This document shows positions 43,540 to 51,983 of a stretch of DNA of 64,000 bases, piece by piece (the stretch's first letter is position 1; each line of letters begins with the position of its first letter). Made by a program: the position numbers and the translations under genes. Source of the stretch: an uncultured Myxococcales bacterium. Its GTDB lineage: Bacteria > Myxococcota_A > Bradymonadia > UBA7976 > VGTA01. The DNA is taken from the NCBI GenBank assembly GCA_937146725.1, contig CAKZRU010000013.1:1-64000 (forward strand). Direction: 5' to 3'. The notes beneath the pieces were generated by a model. That model was not told where the DNA came from. It searched no databases and saw only the letters and a program-made list of their open reading frames with translations.

Positions 43540-44469
43540 ATGAGTCTAATGTCAGAGCACGTTTGGATGGATGGAAACTTTGTCCCCTTTGATCAAGCTA
43601 AGGTCCCAGTCATGACTCATACACTTCATTATGGTTATGGCGCTTTTGAAGGGATTAGAGCTTATGAGCGCAGTGATGGTTCTTCACATATCTTCAGACT
43701 TGAAGAGCATATTGAGCGTCTTTTTGAAAGCGCACATATCCTAGGCTTAGTCATCCCCTTCGCTCAAAGTGAAATCAATCAAGCATGTGTAGAGGTTCTT
43801 AAGAAAAACAAATTCAAAAGTGGCTACCTAAGACCTCTAGTTTATTTGGGTAGTGAAGCCATGGGACTTGGTGCACTGAATAACACTGTTCATGTGGCGA
43901 TTGTATCATGGCAATGGGGCGCATACTTGGGTGATGAAGGCCTAAAAAATGGAATTCGCGCCAAGATTAGTTCCTTTAATCGTTCTCATGTAAATGTCAA
44001 TATGGTTAAGGGAAAGATCTGTGGGCAGTATGTAAACTCAGTGATCGCTAAACGCGAGGCCCTTAAAGCCGGCTATCAAGAAGCGATTATGCTTGATACA
44101 CAGGGTTTTGTTTCTGAATGTACTGGTGAAAATCTATTCATGGTTAAAAAGGGCGTGATTCATACTGCCCCCTATGGCTCAAGTATTCTTGGCGGCATCA
44201 CTCGTAATACCTTGATTCAAATCGCCGAGTCCCTAGGGTATGAAGTGAAAGAGCGACTTTTCACTCGCGATGAACTATATACTGCGGACGAGATCTTTTT
44301 GTGCGGAACAGCTGCTGAGGTAACGCCGGTTAAAGAGGTTGATGATCGTCAAGTCGGTACCGGAGAGCCCGGCCAGGCTTGTCGTCAAATTGCTGAGAAG
44401 TTTTTTGCTGTGGTTAAGGGTGATGATCCCGAGTATCCACATTGGCGTATGGACTACACCCTAGACTGA
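43540..44469 (+). CDS. ilvE: Branched-chain amino acid aminotransferase
   Basis: A 309-residue fold-type IV PLP enzyme that makes leucine, isoleucine and valine from their 2-oxo acids, or the reverse. Motifs: VWMDGNFVPFDQAKV, HYGYGAFEGIRAY, YLRPLVYLGSEAMGLG, the PLP Lys in NMVKGKICGQYVNS (Lys about 160), GYQEAIMLDTQGFVSECTGENLFMV and GITRNTLIQIAESLGYEV, and LFLCGTAAEVTPVKEVDDR. Length is normal for the family. AAAGGA lies upstream of the ATG. A perfect inverted repeat sits in the leader (43460-43477). Confidence 0.95.
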   Translation: MSLMSEHVWMDGNFVPFDQAKVPVMTHTLHYGYGAFEGIRAYERSDGSSHIFRLEEHIERLFESAHILGLVIPFAQSEINQACVEVLKKNKFKSGYLRPLVYLGSEAMGLGALNNTVHVAIVSWQWGAYLGDEGLKNGIRAKISSFNRSHVNVNMVKGKICGQYVNSVIAKREALKAGYQEAIMLDTQGFVSECTGENLFMVKKGVIHTAPYGSSILGGITRNTLIQIAESLGYEVKERLFTRDELYTADEIFLCGTAAEVTPVKEVDDRQVGTGEPGQACRQIAEKFFAVVKGDDPEYPHWRMDYTLD

Positions 44470-44678
44470 GACAGTATGTTCACAATTTATAAAATGATTG
44501 AGAACTTTACTTGGGTCTATTCACCCCACTCAGCTTGGTTGATCTCAAATCAATCAGCAAACACCAAACTCAACAGCTTTTACTAAACTGGCAAATTCTC
44601 TTTTAATTAAGAGCACTTATCTACAGTTCAAGATACTAAGAAAAACATCAAATTGGCTAAGCTGAAGACTTTTTATTC

Positions 44679-44696
44679 TTGGCATAAAAACTGCTT
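44679..44696 (+). promoter_or_regulatory. Candidate sigma-54 (-24/-12) promoter for the Fic-fold gene
   Basis: TTGGCATAAAAACTGCTT has GG and GC dinucleotides exactly twelve bases apart, the strict spacing of sigma-54 promoters, within a TTGGCA...TGCT context. Transcription would start near 44705, about 28 bases before the ATG at 44733. The 263-base gap upstream leaves room for an enhancer-binding activator. No activator gene is in the window. Confidence 0.6.
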
Positions 44697-44732
44697 ATAT
44701 AAGACTGAACCTCATCATAAAGGAGAATTCTT

Positions 44733-45515
44733 ATGAGAAACCGTGCAAGTTTAATCGAAGCTCTTGAGCGCTACCGACGTAAGTTTCTAAAGCAAGCCCA
44801 AGATGAACGTTATTTTAGCGAACGCGTTCTTATGGCCTGGATTTTCCATGATAATCTATTGGAAGGACGTACCTTCAAACCAGAAGAAATTCAAATTGCG
44901 ATCCGCAATCAGGATCAACAATTACCTAGCTATTTACGTCCTTTACTAGAAGATATTAGACAATATGAACAGGCGATTGAGATGATTTCGACTTGGGCCC
45001 AAGATGGCCAAGAAGCTTTTAGTCTTGATCACCTAAAAGAACTCCATCATCATCTTATGGCGCAAGAACCCAAAGAAGGCGCCCGAATCCGAAAAAACTC
45101 GCCGGTACATAGAGATTATCAACAAGAGATTTGTCATCATCGACAAGTCAAAACAAGACTCAAGCTTTTCTTTGAAGAAAGTCAGCGCTTTGATGTCCAC
45201 AGTGATGATGTACTTAGTTTTGCTGCCCATTTACACCATCAGTTAATGTATATTTATCCCTATCGTCGCCAGCCGGGCATCATAGCCCGACTACTTACCA
45301 ATCAATTTTTGATCATGCACGGCTATCCCCCAATGCTGATCGCTTCTTATGAACGAGGCCATTACTATGATGCCTTGGCCTCTCATGATTGCTCTAGTTT
45401 GGCACAGCTATTCTATCAAGCCGCTTGGCGTTATCTTGATAGTGTTGACTCAGAGCAAGTCATCAAAAAGAAGCTTTCTCTTACCGTCTCTCAACAGCAA
45501 GTAAAAAGTAGTTAG
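44733..45515 (+). CDS. Fic-fold protein with a lost catalytic motif
   Basis: A 260-residue protein with the arrangement of Fic-domain AMP transferases: an N-terminal helix with an inhibitory-type motif (FHDNLLEGRTF, Glu44-Gly45), a central helix (LKELHHHLMAQ) and the position of the Fic signature. The signature HPFxx(D/E)GNGRxxRLL is replaced here by YPYRRQPGIIARLL (175-188): the catalytic His is Tyr, the metal-binding acid is Arg, and the GNGR anion hole is QPGI. The RLL end and the following TNQFLIMHGYPP helix are kept. It is therefore probably not an AMPylase and may act as a binding or scaffold protein. AAAGGAG precedes the ATG by eight bases. Confidence 0.7.
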   Translation: MRNRASLIEALERYRRKFLKQAQDERYFSERVLMAWIFHDNLLEGRTFKPEEIQIAIRNQDQQLPSYLRPLLEDIRQYEQAIEMISTWAQDGQEAFSLDHLKELHHHLMAQEPKEGARIRKNSPVHRDYQQEICHHRQVKTRLKLFFEESQRFDVHSDDVLSFAAHLHHQLMYIYPYRRQPGIIARLLTNQFLIMHGYPPMLIASYERGHYYDALASHDCSSLAQLFYQAAWRYLDSVDSEQVIKKKLSLTVSQQQVKSS

Positions 45516-45539
45516 AACAAGTAAAATAAAAAGTAGTTA
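45503..45539. repeat. 25-bp-period duplication across a stop codon
   Basis: AAAAAGTAGTTA occurs at 45503-45514 and at 45528-45539. The TAG stop of the Fic-fold gene (45513-45515) ends the first copy, so the gene's last bases are repeated just downstream. The intervening bases also share AAGTAAAA. Confidence 0.75.
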
Positions 45540-45587
45540 AATCGAAAGAGCCAAACAAGTTCAGAGATAAGCCATCTTCTAGCTCTA

Positions 45588-46250
45588 TCAAGGTTGAGTT
45601 TGAGTCTGTTTTTTTTGTAATGGCCATCTCGCTCTAACTTCTTTTTCAGCAGTACTTAAGGCTTCACGCCTTTCCATGATTTTTTCTGAAATCCAAAGAT
45701 CACTGAGCACCTCTTTTGCCCTTTCGACACAGCGGGGGCCTTGAAGCAAAGTTTTAAGCATCTGCAGATCCAACGAAAACAGGGTTTCTCTTTGCAAAGT
45801 GAGTCGGGCAGTGACCTCTGTTTGCTCTGTTTGCTCGTAAAACCCTTGTAAATTAGGATTTACGGTTGTCTTTATCTTATAAAATACTAAGGAGATCTCA
45901 CGAAGTTGATAAAACTCATTAAAAAGGGGTTTAATGCCCTGATCTTTGGGTAAGCGCCCAAATAATAATGAGCGACTTGCCAAACAAAGCTTACGCTCTA
46001 AATCACCACGTTCAAAACTTTCATAACGCCAAATCTCTGCCCGCTGTTGCTCAACTTTTATCTGTTCATGTTTCTCACGTCTTGTTGGACTAGAAAGGTG
46101 CGGTGATAAATACTGACTAATGGATCGAGCCAAAGGGGTTTTAATTGGATTTGCTTTAGCATTTAGACCTAAGCATAAAAAAAGAGTTATGCCCACAAAC
46201 AACAAACTAGTCATACTATTAAAATGGCTGAAATGGCGATTGTTTTTCAT
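45588..46250 (-). CDS. Unknown exported protein, 220 aa
   Basis: Not recognised. A signal peptide (SMTSLLFVGITLFLCLGLNAKA) is followed by a mostly helical, charged region (SPTRREKHEQIKVEQQRAEIWRY) and a stretch with RKLCLASRSLLFG and LQGPRCVERAKEVL, whose two Cys could form a disulfide. The tail is KKQTQTQP. No enzyme motif. It is convergent with the Fic-fold gene. The ATG at 46250 lacks a strong ribosome binding site. Confidence 0.55.
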   Translation of the reverse strand: MKNNRHFSHFNSMTSLLFVGITLFLCLGLNAKANPIKTPLARSISQYLSPHLSSPTRREKHEQIKVEQQRAEIWRYESFERGDLERKLCLASRSLLFGRLPKDQGIKPLFNEFYQLREISLVFYKIKTTVNPNLQGFYEQTEQTEVTARLTLQRETLFSLDLQMLKTLLQGPRCVERAKEVLSDLWISEKIMERREALSTAEKEVRARWPLQKKQTQTQP

Positions 46251-46618
46251 CAGTAATCAGATCTCCATAATGTCTTTATCGTATTTTGCTTGATGAGTTT
46301 AGCATGTAATCCTAGTGCTTCGCTTGTCTTCTCTTAAATTTTATGTCAAGCTTCATGTTATCTTGTGATCTTATCTTATAAGGCTTATAAAAAATCATCT
46401 ATGATCATATGCTTTAAAACACTTAATTATCGGTTAATTTTAAAGAAGCTTAGTGTCTTATTCTTAAAGAAGCCTAGTGTCTTATTCTTAAAGAAACTTG
46501 CAGTTTGTGATCAGATTCGCCATAACACAGGAGTATATAAGTCTGTATGATATTATTTAAGTTATTCATTGGAAGCGCAAATAGCATGACGCTTGAGAGA
46601 TGCTGAGGAGAGTAGAGC
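46251..46618. other. Intergenic region between divergent genes
   Basis: 368 bases between an unknown exported protein and the MBL hydrolase, which are divergent. It contains the 24-bp tandem repeat at 46441-46494 and is otherwise AT-rich. A 61-codon plus-strand frame (46365-46550) runs through the repeat and has no ribosome binding site. Promoters must lie here but no box pair stands out. Confidence 0.4.
46441..46494. repeat. 24-bp tandem repeat, 2.3 copies
   Basis: Copies start at 46441, 46465 and 46489, each opening with TAAAGAAG or TAAAGAAA; the first two differ at one position (AAGCTTAG against AAGCCTAG). It lies about 125 bases upstream of the MBL hydrolase start. Confidence 0.9.
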
Positions 46619-47500
46619 ATGCGAGTTCATTTTTGGGGAGTAAGAGGAAGTATCCCAGTGAGCGGAGAGCGTTTTGTTAAATACGGAGGCAATACGACTT
46701 GTATTGTCTTTGAATACAATGACGAATACTTCATTGTGGATGGTGGCACTGGACTAAAAGCCTTTGGCGACAGTCTTGAAGGCCAAGCTCTTAATGCGAC
46801 TTTGGCTTTTACTCACGTTCATTGGGACCATATTCAAGGACTTCCTTTTTTCTCCGCCGCTTTTCACCCCGGATCAAATATCCAAGTCAGAGGCATATCA
46901 CGGGATGGTTGGGATTTTAAAAATATTCTCTCTTTGCAAATGACCCCTCCAACTTTTCCGGTCGCCTTAGAGATCTTAGGTGGCATTAAGGATATTGGAG
47001 ACTTTGAGGTAGAAAAAACCTATCAAATCGGTAGCTTTGAAATCACTGCGCTCGATCAAAAGCATCCTGATGGAGTGGTGGTTTACAAGGTTGTTGCCGG
47101 TGATCATAGCGTGGTATTTGCCACTGATGTAGAGCATGGTGGAGAGGGGCTAGATCAGTCCCTAGTTGATTTGTGCAAAGACTGTGATTTAATCATTCAT
47201 GATGCGCAATACACCGAAGCTGAATATTATGGACAAAGTGGACCCCCCCGCAAGGGCTGGGGACATAGTATGTGGCGTGAAGCCGTTGATCTCGCGATCG
47301 AATCCAATTCTCGTCGCCTTGCTCTTTTCCATCACGATCCAAGTCGCTCAGATGATGGAGTTGATCAAATTGAAGCCGAGGCCCAAGCTATTTTTAGTGC
47401 TGCCTTTGCCTCTCGTGAGGGAACTTGTTTTGACTTGGTCAATGACACCTTAACCACAACTAAAGGCCTTGAACTTCCTCTTGGTCCTACAAAACGTTAA
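46619..47500 (+). CDS. MBL-fold metallo-hydrolase
   Basis: A 293-residue metallo-beta-lactamase-fold protein beginning MRVHFWGVRGSIPVSGERFVKYGGNTTC, the signature start of a widespread PhnP/cyclic-phosphodiesterase-like group. The zinc motif THVHWDHIQG lies at 65-74, further metal ligands in FATDVEHGG and LIIHDAQYT, and the last His in ALFHHDPSRSDD. It would hydrolyse a phosphodiester or similar bond in the cytoplasm; the substrate is unknown. GAGGAG lies eight bases before the ATG. The CPBP gene follows after 15 bases. Confidence 0.85.
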   Translation: MRVHFWGVRGSIPVSGERFVKYGGNTTCIVFEYNDEYFIVDGGTGLKAFGDSLEGQALNATLAFTHVHWDHIQGLPFFSAAFHPGSNIQVRGISRDGWDFKNILSLQMTPPTFPVALEILGGIKDIGDFEVEKTYQIGSFEITALDQKHPDGVVVYKVVAGDHSVVFATDVEHGGEGLDQSLVDLCKDCDLIIHDAQYTEAEYYGQSGPPRKGWGHSMWREAVDLAIESNSRRLALFHHDPSRSDDGVDQIEAEAQAIFSAAFASREGTCFDLVNDTLTTTKGLELPLGPTKR

Positions 47501-47515
47501 GGTCGAGCATAGTTT

Positions 47516-48700
47516 TTGAGTCAAATAACGGTAGATGACACCGAACGCATTCGGCGTTGGCGAGAAATATGGTCGATCTACCTAATCATGACCTTGGGCA
47601 CGCTTGCCGTTGATCAACTTGCTTCGGTTTGGCCTATTTTTGCAAGTTTTAGTGTTTTACTTGTTGCTTTAGGCTTCATTTTTTTACCCACAGAATACCT
47701 GATTAAACGGGGTGAATCACCAAGACAATTTGGGATTGGTGGACGAATTAAACACCATGAGCTCTCTCAAGTTTCTTCTCAAGTTTCTTCTCAAGAAACG
47801 AGTTCTTTATCCAATGAGTTTGATGAATCAAGCTTGCAAAGAGCCTGGCGCTGTACCAAGCAGGCTTTATGGATTTCTCTGTTAATTTTTCCTCTTTTTA
47901 TTGCCGGCAACCATCTTTGGAGAAGCCAGCAAGGTCAAAGTCCTGACTTTTCTCTACGGGCCTTAAGTCGCTGGGATGAGTCGATTAGAGGTTTATCTAA
48001 GCAAAAGCTAAGTGTGGGCGAAATCAATACTTCTGCAAGTCTTGATCATGTAAAATTAACATGGCGACTCAAGGCCGATGAACAGTCACTGACTGCCAGA
48101 CTTTACTTAGATGCCTCAGCCAAGATCATTGGGAAAAGTAGTCGTGATGTTCAAGTCCGCGCTTTACCATCAGAAAAAGGATCGGAAATAAAAAAATGGC
48201 AGGTCACCGGCCAGCGTCAAGGCTATGTGTTACTTAAAACAGCTAGCACACAAGTTCAGATTTCAGCACAGACGAATCAAAAAAACATCCCTAAAACAAG
48301 GTTATCATGGGGTGAATATCATCAAAGCTCAGACTCTAACCGCTTTGATAGAGACTTTAATTGGTTGTGGAGTATCTTTTTAATCCAATTATTTTTGGTT
48401 GGTTTACCCGAAGAAATCTTTTATCGCGGTTACTTACAAACCCGTCTAGACTCGCTAATTGGCCAAGATCGAAAAGTATTTGGGGTTGACTTTAATTGGA
48501 AAAGCACTGTGTTGTGTAGCGCTTTATTTGCGATCGCTCATCTTATGACAATTTTACATCCTAGCCGCCTAGCTGTTTTCTTTCCTAGCCTATTATTTGG
48601 GTGGATGAGAAGAGCCTATGGCGACACATTAACCCCAGCTATGTTCCATGCCGCCTGCAATGTACTTTCCCAAGTTTTATGGGGCATTTACTTTATTTGA
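47516..48700 (+). CDS. CPBP-family glutamic-type intramembrane protease
   Basis: A 394-residue membrane protein. Two helices near the N-terminus are followed by a Ser/Gln/Val repeat (SQVSSQVSSQETSS, 12-bp in-frame unit), another helix, a periplasmic domain of about 130 residues, and the protease region: LVGLPEEIFYRGYLQTRL carries the EExxxR motif, ALFAIAHLM the first His and PAMFHAACNVL the FHxxxN motif. CPBP (Abi) proteases include prenyl-protein endopeptidases and the myxosortases that process MYXO-CTERM tails. The start is a TTG with a poorly placed AAGG, so the N-terminus is uncertain. It is probably co-transcribed with the MBL hydrolase and the lipoprotein downstream. Confidence 0.83.
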   Translation: MSQITVDDTERIRRWREIWSIYLIMTLGTLAVDQLASVWPIFASFSVLLVALGFIFLPTEYLIKRGESPRQFGIGGRIKHHELSQVSSQVSSQETSSLSNEFDESSLQRAWRCTKQALWISLLIFPLFIAGNHLWRSQQGQSPDFSLRALSRWDESIRGLSKQKLSVGEINTSASLDHVKLTWRLKADEQSLTARLYLDASAKIIGKSSRDVQVRALPSEKGSEIKKWQVTGQRQGYVLLKTASTQVQISAQTNQKNIPKTRLSWGEYHQSSDSNRFDRDFNWLWSIFLIQLFLVGLPEEIFYRGYLQTRLDSLIGQDRKVFGVDFNWKSTVLCSALFAIAHLMTILHPSRLAVFFPSLLFGWMRRAYGDTLTPAMFHAACNVLSQVLWGIYFI

Positions 48701-48728
48701 ACTCTCATTTTTTAGGCCAACTTAAGCT

Positions 48729-49319
48729 ATGATTCGTTTCAGTTTCTCAAGATCGCTAGCTATATGCTTTACCTGTACTTTATTATTTATATTCAGTACT
48801 TTAACTGGCTGTAAAGATATGAGTCCCAGCATCAATTTAGCTCCAAACCATCCTAAACTACTGAAACTTAAGCTCACTCAATTTTTAGAGCTTGCTCAAA
48901 GTTCTGAGAAGCAAGTGGAATTACAAAACGAACTGGGAAAAAGTTTACTTACAGCGCCTCAAGTCGCTTCCTTACTGCGCGAGCATCCACAAAGGCAGGC
49001 TTGGAGTCAGTTTTATGAAGAAAAACTAGCCAAGCAAGCAAGAACAGAACTCTTATGGACCCTGCAAGAGGCAGTCAAACTTGGCTATTCTCAGCTTGAA
49101 GTCTCACGAATTGGACCACATGCCGGTAGTACAAATGCACATGGTGATCTTGCCTTGCTAGAAATGCTTAAAAGCCGAGATGGCTTATTCACCATCAGAC
49201 TTAAGCGTAATGAGTCAGACAAGCAAGCTCTTAGGATAAGTGGTTGGTTATATCAGCAAGACTTAGGCTGGGTTACCTTGCTTAAATTAGGTGAAGAAAT
49301 TTTGCAGTACTCCAAGTAA
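48729..49319 (+). CDS. Unknown lipoprotein, 196 aa
   Basis: A lipoprotein signal (basic start, hydrophobic LFIFSTLTGC with the modified Cys at about residue 28) is followed by a soluble domain of about 165 residues: LTQFLELAQSSEKQVELQ, VASLLREHPQRQAWSQFYEE, a Gly/His loop (RIGPHAGSTNAHGD) and a beta-rich end (LRISGWLYQQDLGWVTLLKLGEEIL). I do not recognise the family. It starts 28 bases after the CPBP gene, suggesting co-transcription. Its stop codon is the first unit of a 9-bp tandem repeat. Confidence 0.65.
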   Translation: MIRFSFSRSLAICFTCTLLFIFSTLTGCKDMSPSINLAPNHPKLLKLKLTQFLELAQSSEKQVELQNELGKSLLTAPQVASLLREHPQRQAWSQFYEEKLAKQARTELLWTLQEAVKLGYSQLEVSRIGPHAGSTNAHGDLALLEMLKSRDGLFTIRLKRNESDKQALRISGWLYQQDLGWVTLLKLGEEILQYSK

Positions 49320-49352
49320 GCAGAATAAGCAGAGTAAGCAGAATAAGTAAAA
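49317..49352. repeat. 9-bp tandem repeat beginning at a stop codon
   Basis: TAAGCAGAA, TAAGCAGAG, TAAGCAGAA and a degenerate TAAGTAAAA follow one another. The first TAA is the stop of the lipoprotein gene. As nine is a multiple of three, each copy repeats a TAA in the same frame, giving several back-up stops. Confidence 0.9.
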
Positions 49353-49380
49353 CAAGTACAAATCAAGCGAGCACAAAGCG

Positions 49381-51051
49381 ATGAGTGACGAGACTTCCCT
49401 GCCACAGGCTAATCATTTACAGGCTGATCATAAAGTAATCCCCCAACATTCATCTCGCGTGGAAAGTATCTTATATGGAGAAGATGCACCCACTAGAGAT
49501 CAAGCCCGAGCGGAATTAATTCGTTCCGGAAGCGCCCAAGAACTTTTAGAGATGAGTATCGCGCTCAGCTCTACTTTGGATACAACTCGTCGTCGAGCAA
49601 CTCGTTTACTAAGTGATATACAACCACATCGAGCACGTCCGGCGCTCATTCAATGGCTCAATCAGTTAGAAAAGAAGCGTTGGCAACCTGATGATTCCAC
49701 TTCAACCAAGGCCTTAACTGAAGGTGTTGCGCATGCCGCACGCTTACTCAATCAACTCACCATTCGGGGTGAAAGGGAAGAATGCTTACTTCAGATCTAT
49801 CAATCCGGTCTGACCAAAGCCCAACGCGCTTGTATTTGTCCGGCTGCACCCATTAAAGTCTTGGGCTTAGCTCTTGGCCATCAAGATCAGAAATTAGTGG
49901 CAAGTGCCTTGACTGAAATCCTTCGCCGGCTCGATCAAATCGAAATCACTAATCTTTCTGAGAGAAATGAACTATCTCAGATACTCAAGCAAGGCTATCC
50001 CATTGAGCAATATGAACACTTGGAGTCAAGCACAGCAGAAACGCTTAGACTTTGGACGCGTCTATTTGCTCATTTATACCCAGAAGTTGAGCAATGGATC
50101 AGCATTCAAAAGCTGTATGAGCAAGACTTATTATTGCTCTATAATCAAGTTGATCCTTTACTTGAAGCTTTGCAGCAATTTTGCGCAAAGCATAACCAAC
50201 AAGATCTGAATGAAGACTCAAATCGATATATCCTAGCCTTACTGAGCGCAATAGAGCAGCGACTTCGAGTTCAAGCACCCAAGCAAGAATCACAGCAGCA
50301 AGAATCACAGCAGCAACAGGCTTTGACACTTGATTCAAGCACAACCGAGCTCTTGCAAAGCTCCCCATGGTCTCAGATTCGGAGCATCTTGGCAAGACTG
50401 CTACCGGCAAGCGCATCCGAATTAAATACTTTAAGCCATGATGATGATCTTAATGTGCGTTGGTGTGCTCAACGAGCGCAACGAGGTCAATTTAATCCGG
50501 TTGCGATTCGAGATAGACTTGGTGCACATCAGCGTTTATCCCTTCCCTCCGCTAAACCGCCTTATGGTCTAAGAGCCTTTGATAAAGTTCCGCAAATTAA
50601 ACGAGTCAAAGCTGCAGTGGCCTTATGCCAAGCCCGCTTTGACGTAAATCTTGGGGTTGCAATGCGCAGTGCTGAAGCTGCAGGTTTACAAGAGGTCTTT
50701 GTGATTGGTGCACGCTCTGGCTCGCTCACCTCAGCTCGTGGGGCGGAGCATGCTATTCCTGTTCATTGGTTACCTGATGCACACTCTCTTATTTCTGTTG
50801 CTCGTCAAGCGGGCTATCAGCTAGTTGCTGTCCAGCAAACACCCGATAGCGAAGCATATCATCAAGCCGACTATCCTCCACAACCCTTATTTGTTTTGGG
50901 CTCCGAAGATTCTGGCTTACCCGATGCCTTGCGTTTAGCGGCTGACTTAGCTGTGGAAATCCCCTTATTTGGCGCGATTGATAGTCTAAATGTAGCCACA
51001 GCCGCCACCTGCGTAATGATGCATTGGCGAGCTCATCTTGATCACATTTAG
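49381..51051 (+). CDS. TrmH-family RNA methyltransferase with a long N-terminal helical extension
   Basis: A 556-residue protein. The last 160 residues are a SpoU/TrmH methyltransferase domain: VNLGVAMRSAEAAGLQEVFVIGA, LFVLGSEDSGLP and IDSLNVATAATCVM (SAM-binding knot). The first 390 residues are largely alpha-helical with leucine-rich pairs (ARAELIRSGSAQELLEMSIALSS, RRATRLLSDIQPHRARPALIQWL), like HEAT-type repeats, and include an in-frame Gln/Glu/Ser repeat (about 300-315). Such an extension is unusual; it could position an RNA substrate. No strong ribosome binding site precedes the ATG. The stop lies in a 12-bp tandem repeat. Confidence 0.82.
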   Translation: MSDETSLPQANHLQADHKVIPQHSSRVESILYGEDAPTRDQARAELIRSGSAQELLEMSIALSSTLDTTRRRATRLLSDIQPHRARPALIQWLNQLEKKRWQPDDSTSTKALTEGVAHAARLLNQLTIRGEREECLLQIYQSGLTKAQRACICPAAPIKVLGLALGHQDQKLVASALTEILRRLDQIEITNLSERNELSQILKQGYPIEQYEHLESSTAETLRLWTRLFAHLYPEVEQWISIQKLYEQDLLLLYNQVDPLLEALQQFCAKHNQQDLNEDSNRYILALLSAIEQRLRVQAPKQESQQQESQQQQALTLDSSTTELLQSSPWSQIRSILARLLPASASELNTLSHDDDLNVRWCAQRAQRGQFNPVAIRDRLGAHQRLSLPSAKPPYGLRAFDKVPQIKRVKAAVALCQARFDVNLGVAMRSAEAAGLQEVFVIGARSGSLTSARGAEHAIPVHWLPDAHSLISVARQAGYQLVAVQQTPDSEAYHQADYPPQPLFVLGSEDSGLPDALRLAADLAVEIPLFGAIDSLNVATAATCVMMHWRAHLDHI

Positions 51052-51093
51052 GCTTTCATTTAGGCTTTTATTTAGACTTTTATTTAGGCTTTC
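51046..51093. repeat. 12-bp tandem repeat, 4 copies, across a stop codon
   Basis: ATTTAGGCTTTC and three near-identical copies (one with A for G in TTTAGA) run from 51046 to 51093. The TAG in the first copy is the stop of the TrmH-domain gene; being 12 bp, the unit repeats TAG in frame in every copy. Confidence 0.92.
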
Positions 51094-51142
51094 ATCAGAC
51101 AGCCAAGCTCTATAAAAAAGTTAGCTCAAGAAATATGTTCTT

Positions 51143-51847
51143 TTAAACACTTAGCTCTTTAACAAGCTTTTCAAGTTCGTGTAAGTGCGCCTGTTCTTCC
51201 TGTTCGGATTGCGCTTCTTTACACACTGAAATAATATGAACTCCCATGGCTTGTGCTTGGCTTAAGTTATACTCATCATCATCCATAAGAATCACTTGGT
51301 CAAAGCGTTGGCCCTTTTCTTCTAATCTTCTCAGTGCTTCTTGAATATGTAAGTTTTTTCCAAGTGAACTATGGTCGGATGAGTTTTGCTTTTGGGTCGC
51401 TTGCTTCTGTTCCATCCTTTTATCTAAACTCGATGCAGGGACTAAAAAGGTATTTGGAAGATCTTGAGGGGGATTAAATCTTGGCGCAGGATTACCATAA
51501 ATAATAATCGGACGACTAAGCCAGCGAGTGTACCCCTTGGCATCGAGCGCTCTAAAAGGTCTAATCCCTTGAGCGAGTAAAGCGATGGGAAGCTCCGGAA
51601 AAGCTGTATAACTGGTAACGACCAACCCATGCCCCTGCTTTAAAAACTGAGCGAGTTGTCCCCAAAGTAATTCACCACCTTTGGGGCCTTGCTGATTCAT
51701 TACCTGAATGGCTCTTAGTAAGGCTTGTTCCCTAGAAAACCCACCATTGATCGCATCTACAACATAGCGAAATAGATGTGTTTTACTCAAAGTAAGGTCA
51801 AAATCTAAGCAAAGTAAAAGACGAGGGGCAGTATGTGGTGAAGACAT
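51143..51847 (-). CDS. HAD-superfamily hydrolase-like protein
   Basis: A 234-residue protein with the HAD motif I LLLCLDFDLTLSKTH (nucleophile Asp and +2 Asp), motif II-like VVTSYTAF, and motif IV MDDDEYNLSQAQAMGVHII. This is enough to suggest a phosphatase or phosphotransferase of the haloacid dehalogenase group, substrate unknown. The middle (PIIIYGNPAPRFNPPQDLPNTF) is not typical. The ATG has only a weak GAG nine bases upstream. It is divergent from rpsB. Confidence 0.7.
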   Translation of the reverse strand: MSSPHTAPRLLLCLDFDLTLSKTHLFRYVVDAINGGFSREQALLRAIQVMNQQGPKGGELLWGQLAQFLKQGHGLVVTSYTAFPELPIALLAQGIRPFRALDAKGYTRWLSRPIIIYGNPAPRFNPPQDLPNTFLVPASSLDKRMEQKQATQKQNSSDHSSLGKNLHIQEALRRLEEKGQRFDQVILMDDDEYNLSQAQAMGVHIISVCKEAQSEQEEQAHLHELEKLVKELSV

Positions 51848-51926
51848 CTCTTAAAACTCCATAGCTTAAATGTGTGGAAAGCACTTGTCATAAGCTCATC
51901 GATTTGTTAAGCAAAAGCCGCTGATT

Positions 51927-51938
51927 AGCCACGTGGCT
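51927..51938. promoter_or_regulatory. 12-bp perfect palindrome in the rpsB / HAD intergenic region
   Basis: AGCCACGTGGCT is a perfect palindrome lying 80-90 bases from both divergent genes, in the promoter region. It could be a regulator's binding site. No promoter boxes were firmly placed around it. Confidence 0.4.
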
Positions 51939-51983
51939 GATTTAGTTTGTTTTATTTAAATGCACACATGCTCTGAGTTACCC

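Noticed and set aside
46365..46550. 61-codon frame in the intergenic region before the MBL hydrolase
   Set aside because: It runs through the 24-bp tandem repeat and has no ribosome binding site.
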